DNA of 64,000 nt from Brassica napus (GCF_020379485.1 NC_063438.1:1612001-1676000), one strand, 5' to 3'. Shown: positions 34,686-47,741, numbered from the stretch's first letter. Notes: generated by a model from the sequence alone, not told the origin. Made by a program: numbers and translations.

Positions 34686-35590
34686 ACCTTCAGATCTTTT
34701 TGTCTTGTTCTTATTCTTGTGTGTTGGATTCTCTTTATGTCAATCTCCGTTTTATCTGTTAATAGCATCTTTTAAAATGTGTTTTAATGTTTATGAATCT
34801 AATTTATTTATTCGATGGAGAAAAATAACGATTTTGAAACATGAATTTGCAAAACATTTTTTTAGATCATATCACGAATGATGGTAAAAAAATCCAGGAA
34901 ATGAATGATTGTTACCTTGATTCTGCCATCGAATCAACACCACAAGAATGATGATGATGAATACTCTAGATTACCAACAAAAGGATCTGTTTACGAGAAT
35001 TTTTGAATAAAATCAACGTCCAGTTTCTGGAAAAAAGATCAACGATCTTGGAATGTTTTGGAAGTTTGACAAAGAGAAAAAAGAAATGAATTCTTGCAAG
35101 TCTCTTTGTTTCTCTCTTGCGTGATAAAATCGGGAGAAGAAAAAAGAAACACATTCGCATATTACATTTTTAAAAGATAAATTTAAATACTCAACGTAGG
35201 AAATGTGAAGTGTTTGCCTTCACGTCTGGCACGTCCTCTCTGGACCATACTACTAGTAATTTATCTTTGCAATCATTAGAACATTTCTACATTATATTAT
35301 ACATCATTTGCCTGACAATTCATATTAGGTTTTAGGTACCTAAAAGAATATCATCTTGACACAGTTGAACAGTCTCTAAGATAAAGCATCCAGATAATAA
35401 CTCTCTTCAAGGGTTAAATTTCCTGATAGAAAATCATCTTTCAGCGCCCACCATGATGATGACCCCATGCACGTACGTGTATACATATGTATATTCTCTG
35501 TGTCTAGTTGTGAATCATACTGCATGAAAAAAAAAAAATCCAAGAACAGAACCACAAGAACCTCCTCTTTTGCAGGTTATAAAATGAATC
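34686..35590. other. PTI1-like upstream region, no further gene seen
   Basis: This is the 5' flank of the PTI1-like kinase, probably including its 5' UTR, and a stretch before the tRNA gene. No other exon or repeat is supported. Confidence 0.5.
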
Positions 35591-35601
35591 ATAAAAATGG
35601 T

Positions 35602-35683
35602 CGTCGCCTGAGAGATTCGAACTCTCGCGGGGAAACCCCATGTACTTAGCAGGCACACGCCTTAACCACTCGGCCAAAGCGAC
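35602..35683 (-). tRNA. tRNA-Ser(GCU)
   Basis: The reverse complement folds as a class II tRNA. The acceptor arms GTCGCTT and AGGCGAC pair, with discriminator G at 35602. The D arm is GCCGAGTGGTTAAGGC (A box) and the anticodon loop is CTGCTAA with anticodon GCT. There is a long variable arm, and the T arm contains GAGTTCGAATCTC (B box). There is no intron. Downstream on the minus strand is a run of five T (35594-35598), a Pol III terminator. Upstream are CAA triplets, typical of plant tRNA starts. Confidence 0.95.
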
Positions 35684-36070
35684 TTCTTGTTGTTCGGAAA
35701 TAAACTTATTGTTTATTTAGAAACGATAGATGAGATATGTACATTGGATTAGCATAAAGTTGAACAGATACACATTCTATGATTCGAATACATCATTAAT
35801 ATTTTGATACAAAATGAACAGACTGGCCTATGAATCTATGGTAATGCCAACTACAGAGTTTGATTCACCATATTAAAAAAAAAAAAGAAGTTGGACTAAC
35901 ATAATCTGAACAGATATATTTTATATATAAGCGGTTGACTATATTATTAATTTTTTTTGACTCAATAATCATCCCTAAGCATAAACCAAAAAGTTCAAAA
36001 ATCCAAAATCCAAAAAATAAAACTAAACTAAACAAAAACAATTAAAATTGCATGAAAGTCGTAAACCACT

Positions 36071-37213
36071 CTAAGCCAATCTCCTCCTCCTCAGTGGACG
36101 AGAATCTGCACTGTCTACATCAGAGACCCTTGAACCGTTGTTCTCATGTGGCCTTCTCACAGATGAAGAAGTCGAAACAGTCACCATAGAATCAATCTCA
36201 GCTGCAGTATCAACTTGACTCTCTGAGTTCATCACCCCAATTATGCTTGAGAACGAATCTCTGTCCTCCCCACCAACAGTAGGAACGTTGTTGAGCTGCT
36301 CATCAAACGTATGCCTCATCAAATAAGCATCCTCTAATCTCTCAGCAGCAGTCAACACAGGAGAAAACGGCACCGTCAATCTTGCTGCCTGCATCATCTG
36401 CCTCTGGATGATGGCTGCCCCCATCTGTCTAAAATCATCTAACGGTGCCGCCACCAGTGGTGCACTAGACTGGTTCTGCTCTGCTCTAACTCCTCTTGAA
36501 GTCATAACCCGGCTAAGAAATTGTCTAGCTGTTGTTTCTCCTGTCCTAGGTTCCCTTTGTCTAATCCCTTCCGTCCCTACATAGCCTGACCTCTCAAGAG
36601 TAGTCCTCAGACTCTCCACACGCCTCGCTTGAGGTCTTGATGGGATCTTCTTGTTCTTGTCTGAACCCCCCTCTCCAGAGACTCTTTTGTTCTTCTCCCC
36701 ACGGCCATAGATTGGAGTCAAGGTTTTCACCGATACTTCCCCTTTGCAAACCGGACACTCCTTCGCTTCCGAGACCTGTAGCCACCGGTAAAGACAAGAC
36801 CAGCAGAAGAGATGTCCACAGTTGGTTACAACCGGTTCTTTAGACAAGTCCAAACACACATAGCAATCGAAAAAGCTCCCTTCGCTTCCAACGCTCTTCT
36901 CAACAACTCTCTTCTCCTCTCTCACATTCTCTTCTTCAACCACTTTGTTCCCGTTCTCGCACTTCTTAGACTCCTCCTCGCCAGCTGGTAAGGCAGAGGG
37001 GATGATTAACTGACTCAACTCTATCAATGGGCTATGAGTCTCCCCAGGAGGAACCTGACGAACATCTACCTGTCTTAAACTCGACCAAAACCTTCTCAGA
37101 GGTTCAGATTCTCCATTCAATGGTCCATTACCCCAAGCAGAAGCATTAGTTACCTCAGGGCCAGGCCCCAGATTCAAATCCAGGTTCACTCTGTTTGAAA
37201 TCTCCTCTCCCAT
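36071..37213 (-). CDS. RING-type E3 ubiquitin ligase (At2g42030-like)
   Basis: A single coding exon of 380 residues starting at the ATG at 37213. The open frame extends a little further upstream but without an ATG. The N-terminus has an LDLNL motif (RVNLDLNLGPGPE), a possible EAR-like element. A C3HC4 RING occupies roughly residues 135-176: CYVCLDLSKEPVV, CGHLFCWSCLYRW, CPVCKGEV. The remainder is low in complexity and ends in a basic tail (RPLRRRRLA). No membrane anchor is seen, unlike the RMA family with similar RINGs. An intron in the 5' UTR is likely, with an acceptor near 37270. It should transfer ubiquitin; targets are unknown. Confidence 0.88.
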   Translation of the reverse strand: MGEEISNRVNLDLNLGPGPEVTNASAWGNGPLNGESEPLRRFWSSLRQVDVRQVPPGETHSPLIELSQLIIPSALPAGEEESKKCENGNKVVEEENVREEKRVVEKSVGSEGSFFDCYVCLDLSKEPVVTNCGHLFCWSCLYRWLQVSEAKECPVCKGEVSVKTLTPIYGRGEKNKRVSGEGGSDKNKKIPSRPQARRVESLRTTLERSGYVGTEGIRQREPRTGETTARQFLSRVMTSRGVRAEQNQSSAPLVAAPLDDFRQMGAAIIQRQMMQAARLTVPFSPVLTAAERLEDAYLMRHTFDEQLNNVPTVGGEDRDSFSSIIGVMNSESQVDTAAEIDSMVTVSTSSSVRRPHENNGSRVSDVDSADSRPLRRRRLA

Positions 37214-37721
37214 CAATAAACACACAAAAATTAAAACTCCTTTGGATCTTTTGTTTTATTCACTGCATGAAATAAAACATAATGTTATAAGATTCACGAA
37301 GATGGTTTGTCTCCTGTCTTGTTAGTATCAAACCAAAGCAATTATTCCATTAACCGAACACAACCATGGATCTCTTTCCCCAAATTCTGAAACCCTAATT
37401 CGCAAAAAAACCCTAAATTGAGATTTAACATTGTAAAAACCCTAAAGCTCTCGACTTTAAGACAATTAACCATCAGGACAGTAAACCCACCGTCTAAAAA
37501 ACCGAACTTGAGATAAATTGTGGAAAAAAAGAGAATTACGGAAACCTCAAAAAGTGAATTGAGTCAAATTGGGTGACGATGATCGTCACTGAGCTTCGAA
37601 CCTTCTCGCCTTCTCGGATTCGTCAATGGAATCTTCGCTTTCGTTCGGTACGATCAAATCCTGTGTCAATTATTAAAAAAAATAAAAGTCGGACAAGACT
37701 CTGTATTTAAAATCAGACAGG

Positions 37722-37750
37722 AAGAGAGAGAGAGAGAGAGAGAGAGAGAT
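37722..37750. repeat. (GA)n microsatellite
   Basis: A short GA run near the transcription start side of the RING gene; on the gene's own strand it reads CT, as is common in plant leader regions. Confidence 0.85.
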
Positions 37751-40312
37751 TAGTTGCAATCTCTTTGACCAGATTACATGTACAATTTTGGCTATTTTAT
37801 ATTACACTTTTATTTTCTTACCAAAGATTTAGTAATGAATCACACAACTATTTAAAATTTTGGTTAAATATAATTAATTATTTTGAAAAGATATGAATCA
37901 TGATTAATTAATATCGTAGAGATAATGCATTTCCATAATATGAAATCAACCTTATCAAATAACTAATAACCAGAAGTAAACATATGAAATAGTGATTGTG
38001 TTTTTAGGTAAATAAGACAAAAACTGGCTTGATGATAAATAAAATCTGATAATTTCCTTTTTAAAAAGTTTTAAAAGCATTGCATAAACTGACTTGAAAT
38101 AGTAGAATGATTAGTCTTTGTCGAAAAAATATAATAGTAGAATGAATAGTATCATAGTTATCAGTGTGAATGATAACTTCTTTCTTTTTCTTATAAAAAG
38201 TTCCTGCGAGTTATAAGGTATAAGATTATAATTTCTATCTGTATAAGTTTGATAAAACAAACTTTGATAGTTGAGATAGTAAAATAAAATTTCTGAAGTG
38301 TTTTTTTCATAACTGTTTCATGTAATTTACATGAGATTTCTATTAACTTAATTAACTATATAATTAAATGTTTTCTTTACTAATAGTATTATTTTTCAAA
38401 ATGTCTGTGTGTTTTTTATTCATTATTATGAAGAAGGAGGTAAAAAATAATATTTGGAGTATGCATATAGATAACTAAACTCTACTCATATAAGATCAAG
38501 GACATCATCTCTCAGCAATCAACATGATGAATGTAATGGAGACAAGAAATAACTGAACGCTACTGTCTCATTTACAATCCTCCCAATCCATCATAGGAGC
38601 AACTCATCTCCAACCACTGATCACCAGCTCTGCGAAAATCACTAAAGGCCAACACCACATTTGCATTGACGTAGGAAAAGCTCGCACGAGGTCACTTAAA
38701 ACAAACTAAAGCAGCACCTAAGTAGTGTGTCGAAAGATACATAAACATTGATAAATATACACTTTTTCATCAGACATATATAGCAGATGGGTCGGTTCAA
38801 AGCCTTCAATATCACAAGTAGAAAACACGCTTCGTCTTTCATCAGAAAAGTCAGACAAGAAACGAATCAATGTCTCGTTCAGCTAGACCACATATGGTAA
38901 TGTGTGTAAATTGCATTAAAAAGAAAGAAACATACTCTCAGCTCTAAACTGTTCGTTCTTTCATACGTAATAAACTATCATAAATATAGAAATTAAGTGG
39001 CAAAATAAAAACACATATAATTTCATACTTTCAAGATATTCACAATTGGAAAAAGTACCTGAATGAACGAGGTGCACGTTAAGACGCCCGCTCGTGTTGT
39101 TTCTATCCTACACCTGCACAATAACAAAGAAAAAAAGGAGCTGTTTTGTCGATTTTTGTCTTAATGTGACATGCCAGCCCATTCCCACCTATTTCAACGA
39201 GGGATGCAAGTGCTGGTGCAACATTATCGTTCCTCCCTTTTCTTATCATTGTTAATTTTTGTAATACTAAATAAAATATAATACGATCTCTATCGACTGA
39301 TAAACAAATGTTAACAGTTTCACATGACAAACATAATATACTTAGTTTATATATTGGATGTGTACTATTGGATCATGAATATACTATGAATTGATTAGTT
39401 GTATCGTCCGAGCTAGCTCGAATACACTGTCTCTCCAGTACTTGCAAGAGTTGAATGGGGAATATAGAGAAGCAACAACAAAAACAAAGTGATAACAAAC
39501 GAAAAAAAAACGTTATGAAGGAGAAAGAGATGTAAAAAAGGACCCACCCATGAAAGCTTAAGGATAAAACTTCTCTCCCTACCCACTCAATAAAAGGCAT
39601 ACATCAAATTTAATAGGGCTTATTTGTGATATAACCATAAAAAAAAATTAAATTAGTTTTGTAGAAAGAGGTTAGAGAGATGCAATTTCCCTATCATATT
39701 AGTTTATATATAAATAAAAATTAATTTTACTATCATATCAATTTTTAATATATTAATTCATTGGATTTTTATATCACATTATACATGTGTAACTACAGTC
39801 AAGTCAATAACAACCAATTTTCCAATCTTTTCGTAGGAGATACATTTACATGATTATTTATGTAAATTATTTCATAATCATGTTATCTAGTTACAAACTT
39901 GGAAAATTTAATCCTAGTAGTTGACCCGGCTAATAACACCAAATCAGTAATAATCAGACCATTATTACCACTGACCATTTTCTTACCGGTTATGTATTTT
40001 TCTAATAGATAAATACTTTAATGCAAGTACATAAAATGGTTTACTAATCTCAGTCATTCCAAGTTGGACTCTTCCTTTCTCAGTTACTACTAACTTACTT
40101 TTTGGGTGCAACAACAATATAAAAGTGTGTGGGAGAGAGAGAAGAACCATTACCAAGAAAACACAACACCACAAATCCTTTTTCTTCTATTTATTTTTCC
40201 AAGTCTGTGTTAACCCAAAAAAAAAAAAGATTACACTACAGTTCTTCTTTGGTGCAAACAAAAAGACCTGAAGAAAAAAAAAAGTAAAGAATCTCTTGTA
40301 TCTTCTCTCCGG
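37751..40312. other. Intergenic, with one tiny retro-insertion
   Basis: About 2.5 kb without a recognisable gene. The collinear Arabidopsis interval contains other genes that are not visible here. At 38098-38145 AATAGTAGAATGA is duplicated around TTAGTCTTTGTCGAAAAAATAT, a probable minimal retroposon. Confidence 0.55.
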
Positions 40313-41981
40313 ATGAGGATCCGTAAACGACAAGTGCCTCTTCCTCTTTCGTCTCTGTTACCTGTTCCTCTCTCAGATCTCTACTCTAACCGGTCACCGA
40401 CGGCCACCGCTAGTTACTTCTGCGGCCAAGACAGAGACGGGGTTCTTGCTTCTCTTCTTCAGCTTTCTCAACCACCCGCGCCGGTTTCAGATGGTCAGCA
40501 AAGAGATGTGATTGACAAGAAGCAGGAGAAAGCTTTGGTGAGTTCTTCTTGTCTATACGTTGACATTAAATTAGAAACTCCTAATTAATGTTATTTATAA
40601 TCCACAGTTCGACACTTGGGTGCAGTTTGTGTTGTATTAAAACCGTACTTTGTTTTTGTGTGTGTGTGGAAATAATAATTGATTTAGTTTACACTGGAGT
40701 TTCTTCATTTGCAGATTTTCTTATTAGAAGCAAATAATGTTTAAGGCCAGTTTTCAAAAAAAAAAAAAAACAAATAATGTTCAACTGCTCATCTTCATTT
40801 TTTTTCTTTTTTTCTTCTAAAAGGATGATGATGGTGTAAAGAGTAGTACTGATGCATCCGGCAGGTAAGTAAATTCGATCATAGCTATGAATCTTTTTAT
40901 GAATCCTTACAGTTCCTTCTCATCTCTATTATAACTTTGTGGGTGTAATTACTAATTAGATAATACATAGTTTTTATTACTTTGTTAGAACCAGAAAGCT
41001 TTTGTTATATGTGAATATGTTTTGAAGATGAGCAATCGAGGTTGGATCTAATTATCCCCCAAATTTGTAAATTCATCTTAGTTTCTTTTGGTTTTATATT
41101 ATCATCATTCTTCTCGCACACCTAAAACATTTGGGAATACAAAGAGAAGTAGTTAGCGATGATGACTATACTCAATAATACTCTAAACATGCACACCTCA
41201 TGACGGTGCACGTTAGCATGTGATGCTTTTATGGTCCCCATATCGACCCTATTTATACTCTTTATCTTGTGTGCTGCTCTCTATTATTATCATTTTTTTC
41301 TTGCACTCATATATAAATCGCTTTCATCTCTTTATATTAAGTTTATTTTATTCCTTCTTGCTTCAAACATTCGCAGCAAGAACGTCAACCCCACAGGAGA
41401 ATCTGACTCTTCAACACAAGGTACACGTAGGGCTTGATCGTTTTGGTGAAAATAAAACATGTTTTTAAGTTGCACCATTAACCATCTGTATGCAATACAT
41501 AATAGTTGTCGAGAAGAATGAAAATGTTGTTACTTTGAGGAAGAGAAGAAGAGGCTTTATAAGCTTCGAGGAACAAGAAGACGAGGATGATGAGGAAGAA
41601 GAAGAAGCTAGTGGAGGCGGTGGTGGTAGTAAAGGGAAGAAGAAAGCCAAGAAGAGCGGTGCGTTAGAGGAAGGATCACGGTGCAGCCGCGTTAACGGTA
41701 GAGGATGGAGATGTTTTCAGCAAACTCTTTATGGGTATTCTCTTTGTGAGCATCATCTTGGTAAAGGAAGGGTAAGGAGCATGAACAAGAGTGCTGGTGG
41801 TCGTGGCGGCCGAGATAAGAAAAAGGCAGTGGTGGTGGAAGTGAAGAGCAAGAGAGTGAAGCTTGGAATGGTGAAGGCGCGTTCCATAAGTAGTTTGCTT
41901 GGACAAACCAGCACAAGTAGTGGTACTGTTGAGAGTGAGATAAGTGCACCTGCTGATCAGTTTGCTGCTTCTGATAAGTAA
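40313..41981 (+). CDS. WRC-domain nuclear protein (At2g42040-like)
   Basis: Four exons: 40313-40537, 40824-40864, 41377-41420 and 41506-41981, all in phase, giving 261 residues. The WRC zinc motif C-x9-C-x10-C-x2-H is complete (RCSRVNGRGWRC, then YGYSLCEHH). It is flanked by basic clusters (LRKRRRGF, KGKKKAKK) that look like nuclear localisation signals, and by an acidic stretch (EDEDDEEEEEA). WRC motifs occur in growth-regulating factors together with a QLQ domain; no QLQ is seen here. A DNA-binding or transcriptional role is plausible but unproven. Confidence 0.85.
40731..40781 (+). mobile_element. Tiny poly(A) retro-insertion in WRC intron 1
   Basis: CAAATAATGTT occurs at 40731-40741 and 40771-40781, separated by TAAGGCCAGTTTTC and a run of A. 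This fits an extremely short poly(A)-bearing retro-insertion in the plus orientation inside intron 1 of the WRC gene. Confidence 0.6.
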
Positions 41982-42981
41982 GTCTGTCGATCAGCGTTTA
42001 CAGTTTTATGTATATTTTTTTATGTACATGATGATGATAAAGGACGTATCTCTATGTTTTGGGTGTGTGCACATTGTGCGTCTAGATTGATCGAGGACGT
42101 GATGGTTCTATGCACTCTTTTTGGTTTTTTTTTTTCAAAAAAGATTTATGACAGGAATGAATAGAACTATAAGTTCAACAAAAGAATAAACAGAACTGAA
42201 ACAACAAAGACTATTGAGAAATTAGTTAGGCCATAGAAAAATAAATTAAAGCCGAGTATTTCTTTGATTCCTTACTGTATGATTTGATTATTAACAAGAC
42301 GTTCTGGTGGGAATAAATTGAGAGCTAATTTAACAGAATTATATGTCTCGTAATTTTATATTTTGAAAAGATAAAATAATGCGGCTAGAAAGTGGGTATA
42401 ACTTTAAGTTGGTGTATTGTGATTGTTTTGTCAATGTTTATGATGCATGGTGACGGTGAGGATAATGTAGTTTAATTAGGTAGAGCTTTTGTATATTATT
42501 AAAAAAAATAGACTATGAAATTAGCTGAAATCATTAAAATTATTAATTAGATATGAAAGCGTTTTTGACAACATAACATTGAACTTCAGAAGCTTCAGCT
42601 AGATATGAGTTCTGCTCTCGCAACTCAGTGTTCTGAACTGCTTTGGTCTGAATAAATAATACTCGATCTATTGGTTTTATATTTCCTTTTCTCAGAAAAC
42701 ATTATATAATATGGCTAATTACACAAAGATTGATTAAAGTGTTTTGCATTCACATCTGAAGTTTTCCTTTTACAATTGGGGAAACTGAAACAAAAAAATA
42801 GAAAACACTTTGTTCAGTCATTAACATTTGAACATCTGAAAGTGAAAAGACAGACATGGAAGAATGAATCAAAAATCCAGAAGCTGCTCCTTCCTGCAGT
42901 GGTGATCTCACATTAAGTACCAAGTTTATTACACCGAGTACATACATATACTTAAAGAGCAAGGATTGCAAAAACCTCTAT
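41982..42981. other. Convergent 3' flanks, no gene seen
   Basis: One kilobase between the convergent WRC and NUDX23 genes. It is AT-rich, presumably holds both 3' UTRs, and has no transposon ends or exons. Confidence 0.5.
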
Positions 42982-44166
42982 TCACGGCTGCAAATGGTAA
43001 TCAAGACTAAACGCTCGAATATCTGAAGGACTACTTCCAGGCCTGAGAAACAACCAAATCACACAAAACCATAAGTGAAACCGTTGATAGTATCTCTCAA
43101 AACAATCACTCTACACTTACCTTTTATTTATAGTACCATAGTGAAACTTAACTTTCCCCCTTTTAAGATCTTCCAAGTACTACAAAACCAAAGAAAACCA
43201 AACATGTTCTTCTTTAAAAATCTAGTGAATGAACACTGGATAGAATGCGAAACAACTTACCAGATTTAAGGTAACATATATAGACGAAAACGCCAAGGAA
43301 TCAAAGGGTATCTCGTCTAGTGCGAAGAGACGACACTCCAAAGACTCAGGACCAGGCGCAAAATCAAGATTCTTCAGCTTTGCCAAGAATATAACATACG
43401 TCTGACTCCAAAAACCACATTAGAAGTACACACAATCATATGAACTAGTAGTAAGAACAGAGAACTACGTGTGTTACTTACTTGTCCAATAAGAGGAATA
43501 TCAAGCTGCGCAAAAGGCGAAACAACTTCAACACTAGCTCCAGCTTCTTCCCAAGTCTCCCTCATCGCTCCTTCCGCAGCAGACTCTCCAACTTCTAGAT
43601 AACCAGCAGGAAGAGTCCACAGACCGTGCGAAGGTTGAATGTTGCGTTTGCAAAGCAAAACCTTTCCTTCGTGCTCAACAAGACAACCTACAACCATCTT
43701 AGGATTCTGGTAAGCGATTTTGCCGCAGCGTGTGCAGATGGCTCGGAGCTTCTCTTCTCCGTCGGGAATCTCGTGCTTGGTGGGGCCTCCACACCATTGA
43801 CAGAACTTTATCTTCCGAACATCGCCCTTGAGACCAACGAAAACAGAGGAAAAAACAGAGTAAATACAAGAACGAGACCAAAGAATGAAAAAGATGTTTG
43901 AGAGAGATGGTTTAGAGACTCACAGAGACGAAAGTCGGAGACTTTGGAAGTGGGTCGGACCCGGGAAGCGAGGAGGAAGACATTCGGGTCGGGTTGAAAC
44001 AGAGTGTTTTCCGAGGAGAGGAGGAGGAGGAGAAAGTTGAGAGCTTTAGAGGGTTTGTAGATGTGGAGAGGAAAGAGACGGTGGAGGAGTTGCGGGTCTT
44101 GGTCAATCTCTGTGAGACGATGGTTAACCCTGATGAGCAACCCAAGATCTGTACGGCTTTGAGCAT
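42982..44166 (-). CDS. NUDX23: Nudix hydrolase 23 (ADP-ribose/FAD diphosphatase), chloroplastic
   Basis: Five exons on the minus strand: 44166-43924, 43826-43482, 43401-43261, 43179-43121 and 43042-42982, giving 282 residues. The N-terminal 60 residues or so are Ser/Thr-rich and basic like a chloroplast transit peptide. A zinc-ribbon-like module ([23 protein letters not shown]) precedes the Nudix box, which is complete: [20 protein letters not shown] followed by AG, fitting G-x5-E-x7-R-E-x2-E-E-x-G. Arabidopsis NUDX23 hydrolyses FAD and ADP-ribose and affects plastid flavin levels. Length and order match At2g42070. Confidence 0.9.
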
Positions 44167-44398
44167 TATACGACTGCGTTTTCACCGGAATTTCTTCAGA
44201 TTCCGGCGTTAATGACTGTTGTTCTCCGTCGCTGGCTTATCAGTTTCTGGCGGAAAGTTTTGACATTTGAGGAGAGAGATGATTTGTTGAATGATAAGCA
44301 GAGAGAGCATCCAAATTATTGAGCTCACTTGTTAAAAGTAAAGACGATCAGAAAACCGGTTTACTTTGACTCAATCTCTGACCAAATTAACTGGTTAA

Positions 44399-44578
44399 GA
44401 CATAAAACCATGATTAACCCGAGGTTCTTAGCGGAAGTTAAGAAACTATTTCTAAATTTTTAACTAAAAAAAGTTAAATTTAAGAATCGGTTCTTACCTT
44501 TTTTAGTTAAAAGTTAAGAAACAGTTTCTTAATTTCCGCTAAAAACTCCATCTTAAGAATCCCGGGTTAATCATGCTC
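44399..44578. mobile_element. MITE with long inverted repeats
   Basis: About 180 bp whose halves are inverted copies: CATGATTAACCCG, TTCTTAGCGGAAGTTAAGAAAC on the left and GTTTCTTAATTTCCGCTAA, GGGTTAATCATGCTC on the right. TAA flanks both sides (44396-44398 and 44579-44581). The left end has a few extra bases relative to the right. The duplication fits the Harbinger group. No gene is inside. Confidence 0.72.
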
Positions 44579-44581
44579 TAA

Positions 44582-45130
44582 GATCAGGAGTGCCATATCA
44601 TCATCACGACACATCACTTGTCCTAGGAGTCTTGGACAATACATAGCATTGCTGGATTCTGTAGTATATTGGTTGAATCCTCTGTTCAGTAATTTAGGCT
44701 TTTTAGTTAATCCTTGGATTGTTCTAGATCTGTTATTCATTCTTGTGCAGTTCAGGCAATATTGGCTGAATCAATGACGTTTTTTTTTTGTGGCACTTGG
44801 TGATGAAGACAGAAGAAGAAGCTTGATTTTGTTTACCTGAATAGCCAACATCAGAGTTGAAGTGGAGAGAAACTGTATATTGTTTTTATCAGTACAACTA
44901 CGAATACTCATTATCATCAGTTCATCACTTGGTATAAGCGGAGAGAAAGCAGAGTTGAGATACAATTACTCATCACTTTGTAGTAGTAAATTATAGAAAG
45001 TTCAATAATTAAAGGCAGAACAAAGGTATTTTGCTTGTATCCTGTAATAGTAAAACACTTTGGATATATTATTATTGGTGTATGAAAATATCTCTAAGTA
45101 ATCAAACACACTATCTAAACTCTTTTGTCT
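44582..45130. other. Intergenic, no gene seen
   Basis: About 550 bases between the MITE and the 3' end of the J-domain gene. Nothing recognisable. Confidence 0.5.
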
Positions 45131-46786
45131 TCAGTTCACAGCTAGCTTTTCGCATAAAGATTCATAAGCCACACTGCAGAGCTTGAACTTTGCTTCAGCC
45201 GCCTCCTGTTTCAATACAAATCATAGATTCAAGAAACAAATAGGAGAATGGAGATTTAAAAATGCGGATGATCTTATTTGGTTATATACCTTGCTAGAGC
45301 CTTGATGACGATCCGGATGCCATTTTAAAGCGCAAGTTCGAAATCTGATAAAATGAGAGTGGTGAGAAGATGAATGTATGGGTTGATATGATGAAGTGTA
45401 AGTACTTACGCATTTTTAACCTCTTTGAGGTTTAATGGACCTGAAGGACTCAAGCCAAGTGCTTGTCTGTGAGAAGCTTGGTTTGGCTCAGACTCAGAGT
45501 CGCTGGATTCTGTTGAAGTATATCCATCTTCATCTTCGTATATTCGATGTTTCGACCTCCAAGACTTCTTAGAGTTGTTGGAGAACCTTGAAGAGTGGTC
45601 ACGATGATGCCATCGAGGAGGTTCATCCTCTTCAAAAGTGAATGAAAAAGAGAAACCTCGGGGTCCACCAAAAGCAGTCCGGAACACATAGTCAATGTCA
45701 AAGTCATCATCAGCTTCACAAAAATCAAAGTTCCCTACACAATGGAACAAACAATATAGTCACTTACTTGATTATAGAAGCAGTGAACAATCTACATGCC
45801 AAAACCACTTACTTGGATCCCATTTGCCTTTGGTTTCCTTCTTGGCGTACTTTTTTTTGTACCACGACTTCTGCTTACGTGAGGAGGGCTCATCATCATC
45901 ATCATACCCATCATCATGCCAACTCTGGACTCAAAAATGTTAGGCTCTAAAACACTAAAACATAAACCAAAACAATACACTACCATTTCCAAATCTTTTT
46001 TTTTTTTAACTATTGAATCATTAGTATTTTTCATTACGGACTATAGCTAAAACGTTACTTAAGATCAGATAAGATGAGACTATACCGGAAACATGTTTGC
46101 TGCGAAAGCATTGACATTGCGTAATAACTCTTGCTTCTCCCTCATTCTTCTGTTCCTCTTCTTGTGAACATATGATCTCTGCAGGCAGATTAAATAAAAA
46201 ACCAGAAAATTATATGCATATTCCAATTGTTCAAACTCCCAAACACTAGTAAAAATGGTGTTAATTCAGACAGTTAAACTCTCTAAAGTCCCAACATTGT
46301 GTCTGAACAATAAGACAAACCCCCAGATTCTCAATCTATCTAACTGAAGCTAATAAGAGAAGCTAAGTACATGGTCAATCGACCCAGAGAAATGCCAAAG
46401 CACGAAACTTTAGCTGACGGGTTTAACGAAAATCACATTCACACATGTTCAAACTCCCAAACACTAGTTAAAATGGTCGTAATTCAGACAAGTGTACATC
46501 TAAAAGTCCCAACATTGTGTCTGAACAATTAGAGAAAATCCATCTAACAAACGCTAAGAACATGTTCAATTGATCCAAAGAAATGCCAAAGCTCGAAGCT
46601 TTAGCTGATGGGTTAACGAAAAGAATCAAACTTTGCGGGAAGAGAGAGAGAGAGAGAGAGACTGACGGATTCCCAGGAAGTGCGGCGTTTGCGTTCCAAG
46701 ACGGGGGTGGAATGAAAAAGCGCGGTTTTGAGGTGAGAAGCTAAGCTCTGTGGTCTTTGAATCGCAGCTCTAATGGCGGCGTTCAT
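45131..46786 (-). CDS. DnaJ-like protein with C-terminal J-type segment (At2g42080-like)
   Basis: Six exons on the minus strand: 46786-46667, 46178-46086, 45924-45813, 45734-45410, 45344-45290 and 45205-45131, giving 259 residues. The N-terminus (MNAAIRAAIQRPQSLASHLK, basic and Ser-rich) could be a mitochondrial presequence. The middle has an acidic and Ser/His-rich segment. The C-terminus carries LKEVKNAFRTCALKWHPDRHQG and a helix, the second half of a J domain with the HPD signature that stimulates Hsp70. The J segment at the very C-terminus, with helix I poorly conserved, is unusual but typical of some plant J proteins. Confidence 0.82.
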
Positions 46787-47741
46787 CTCTGTTAGATTCC
46801 GTGAGAGAGACAAAAAAAAAAGATTGCGTCTTTTCGGCGAGGGAGGAAGATAACCAAAAGCCGATGATGTGACTCGGGCGTGACTCAGTCGGTCGGACTC
46901 GCTCAATAGGGCGTATTCTCGTGGCTGGTATTTACTATTCACCACCGGTAAAAATTAAAAACAATAAGCTGAGGAAAAAAGTTTTATTTTGATTTTTTTA
47001 CTGTCAAGCCTCACGAATAAAGTTACTGCACCCGTAAATTTAGTGAAACCACTTGGAAATTAGAATATACTATTGGTTTTGTGTCTTTTGTTTTTTTCCG
47101 ACCACTGATTTATTTTACTTTTTTACATTTTCTTACCACTGTATGATAATGTATCATTCTGATTTACTATTCTAGACCTTTTAGAATTAAAACTACTCTT
47201 AAAACTGTTCAATCTTGGTATGCAATTTGTGTAACTCGAGTGTTAATTATCGAAAATATATACTTTTGGTACAAATCATGATAGTTACTGTAAGTTTAAG
47301 TTAGAAATTTAAATAGTTTAGTGATAATTCTCTCTGACATTTGTTTATATATGTGTAAAATCATAAACTAGTAAATGTAACAATAACTAAATCATTTAGT
47401 TAAGAAATAGTGTTACATTATACATGGTATTCATGACACTACTTTCAACTCGATCATGGAGTGTGACGTCGAGAAAAGGAAGGATCTGTATGCAACACAT
47501 TGATTTGAGCTGTGGTACAACGATGTTCCCAGGGATTGCTGATAGGATGAAGAAAATGGATCGGCGATTGTTCACAAGGAAATGCTTCTTATAAAGGTTG
47601 TTTGTTATAGCATACATATGATCTCTATTAAATAAAACCATTGTTAGCTAATTTGTTTTCAAGTAATTCATCTCTCATAAATATTATATAAACAAAAATG
47701 TCGAGTGTCATTAATTTTGGATAATTATATGTATGAAAAAC
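46787..47741. other. Intergenic, no gene seen
   Basis: The AT-rich promoter side of the J-domain gene. A minus-strand frame at 47396-47641 has no recognisable similarity and I do not call it. Confidence 0.5.

Noticed and set aside
41465..41949. Minus-strand Ser- and His-rich frames over the WRC gene
   Set aside because: They are antisense to the acidic stretch and WRC motif of a well-supported exon.
47396..47641. An 81-residue minus-strand frame beside the LINE remnant
   Set aside because: No similarity to a known family and no transcript-like features.
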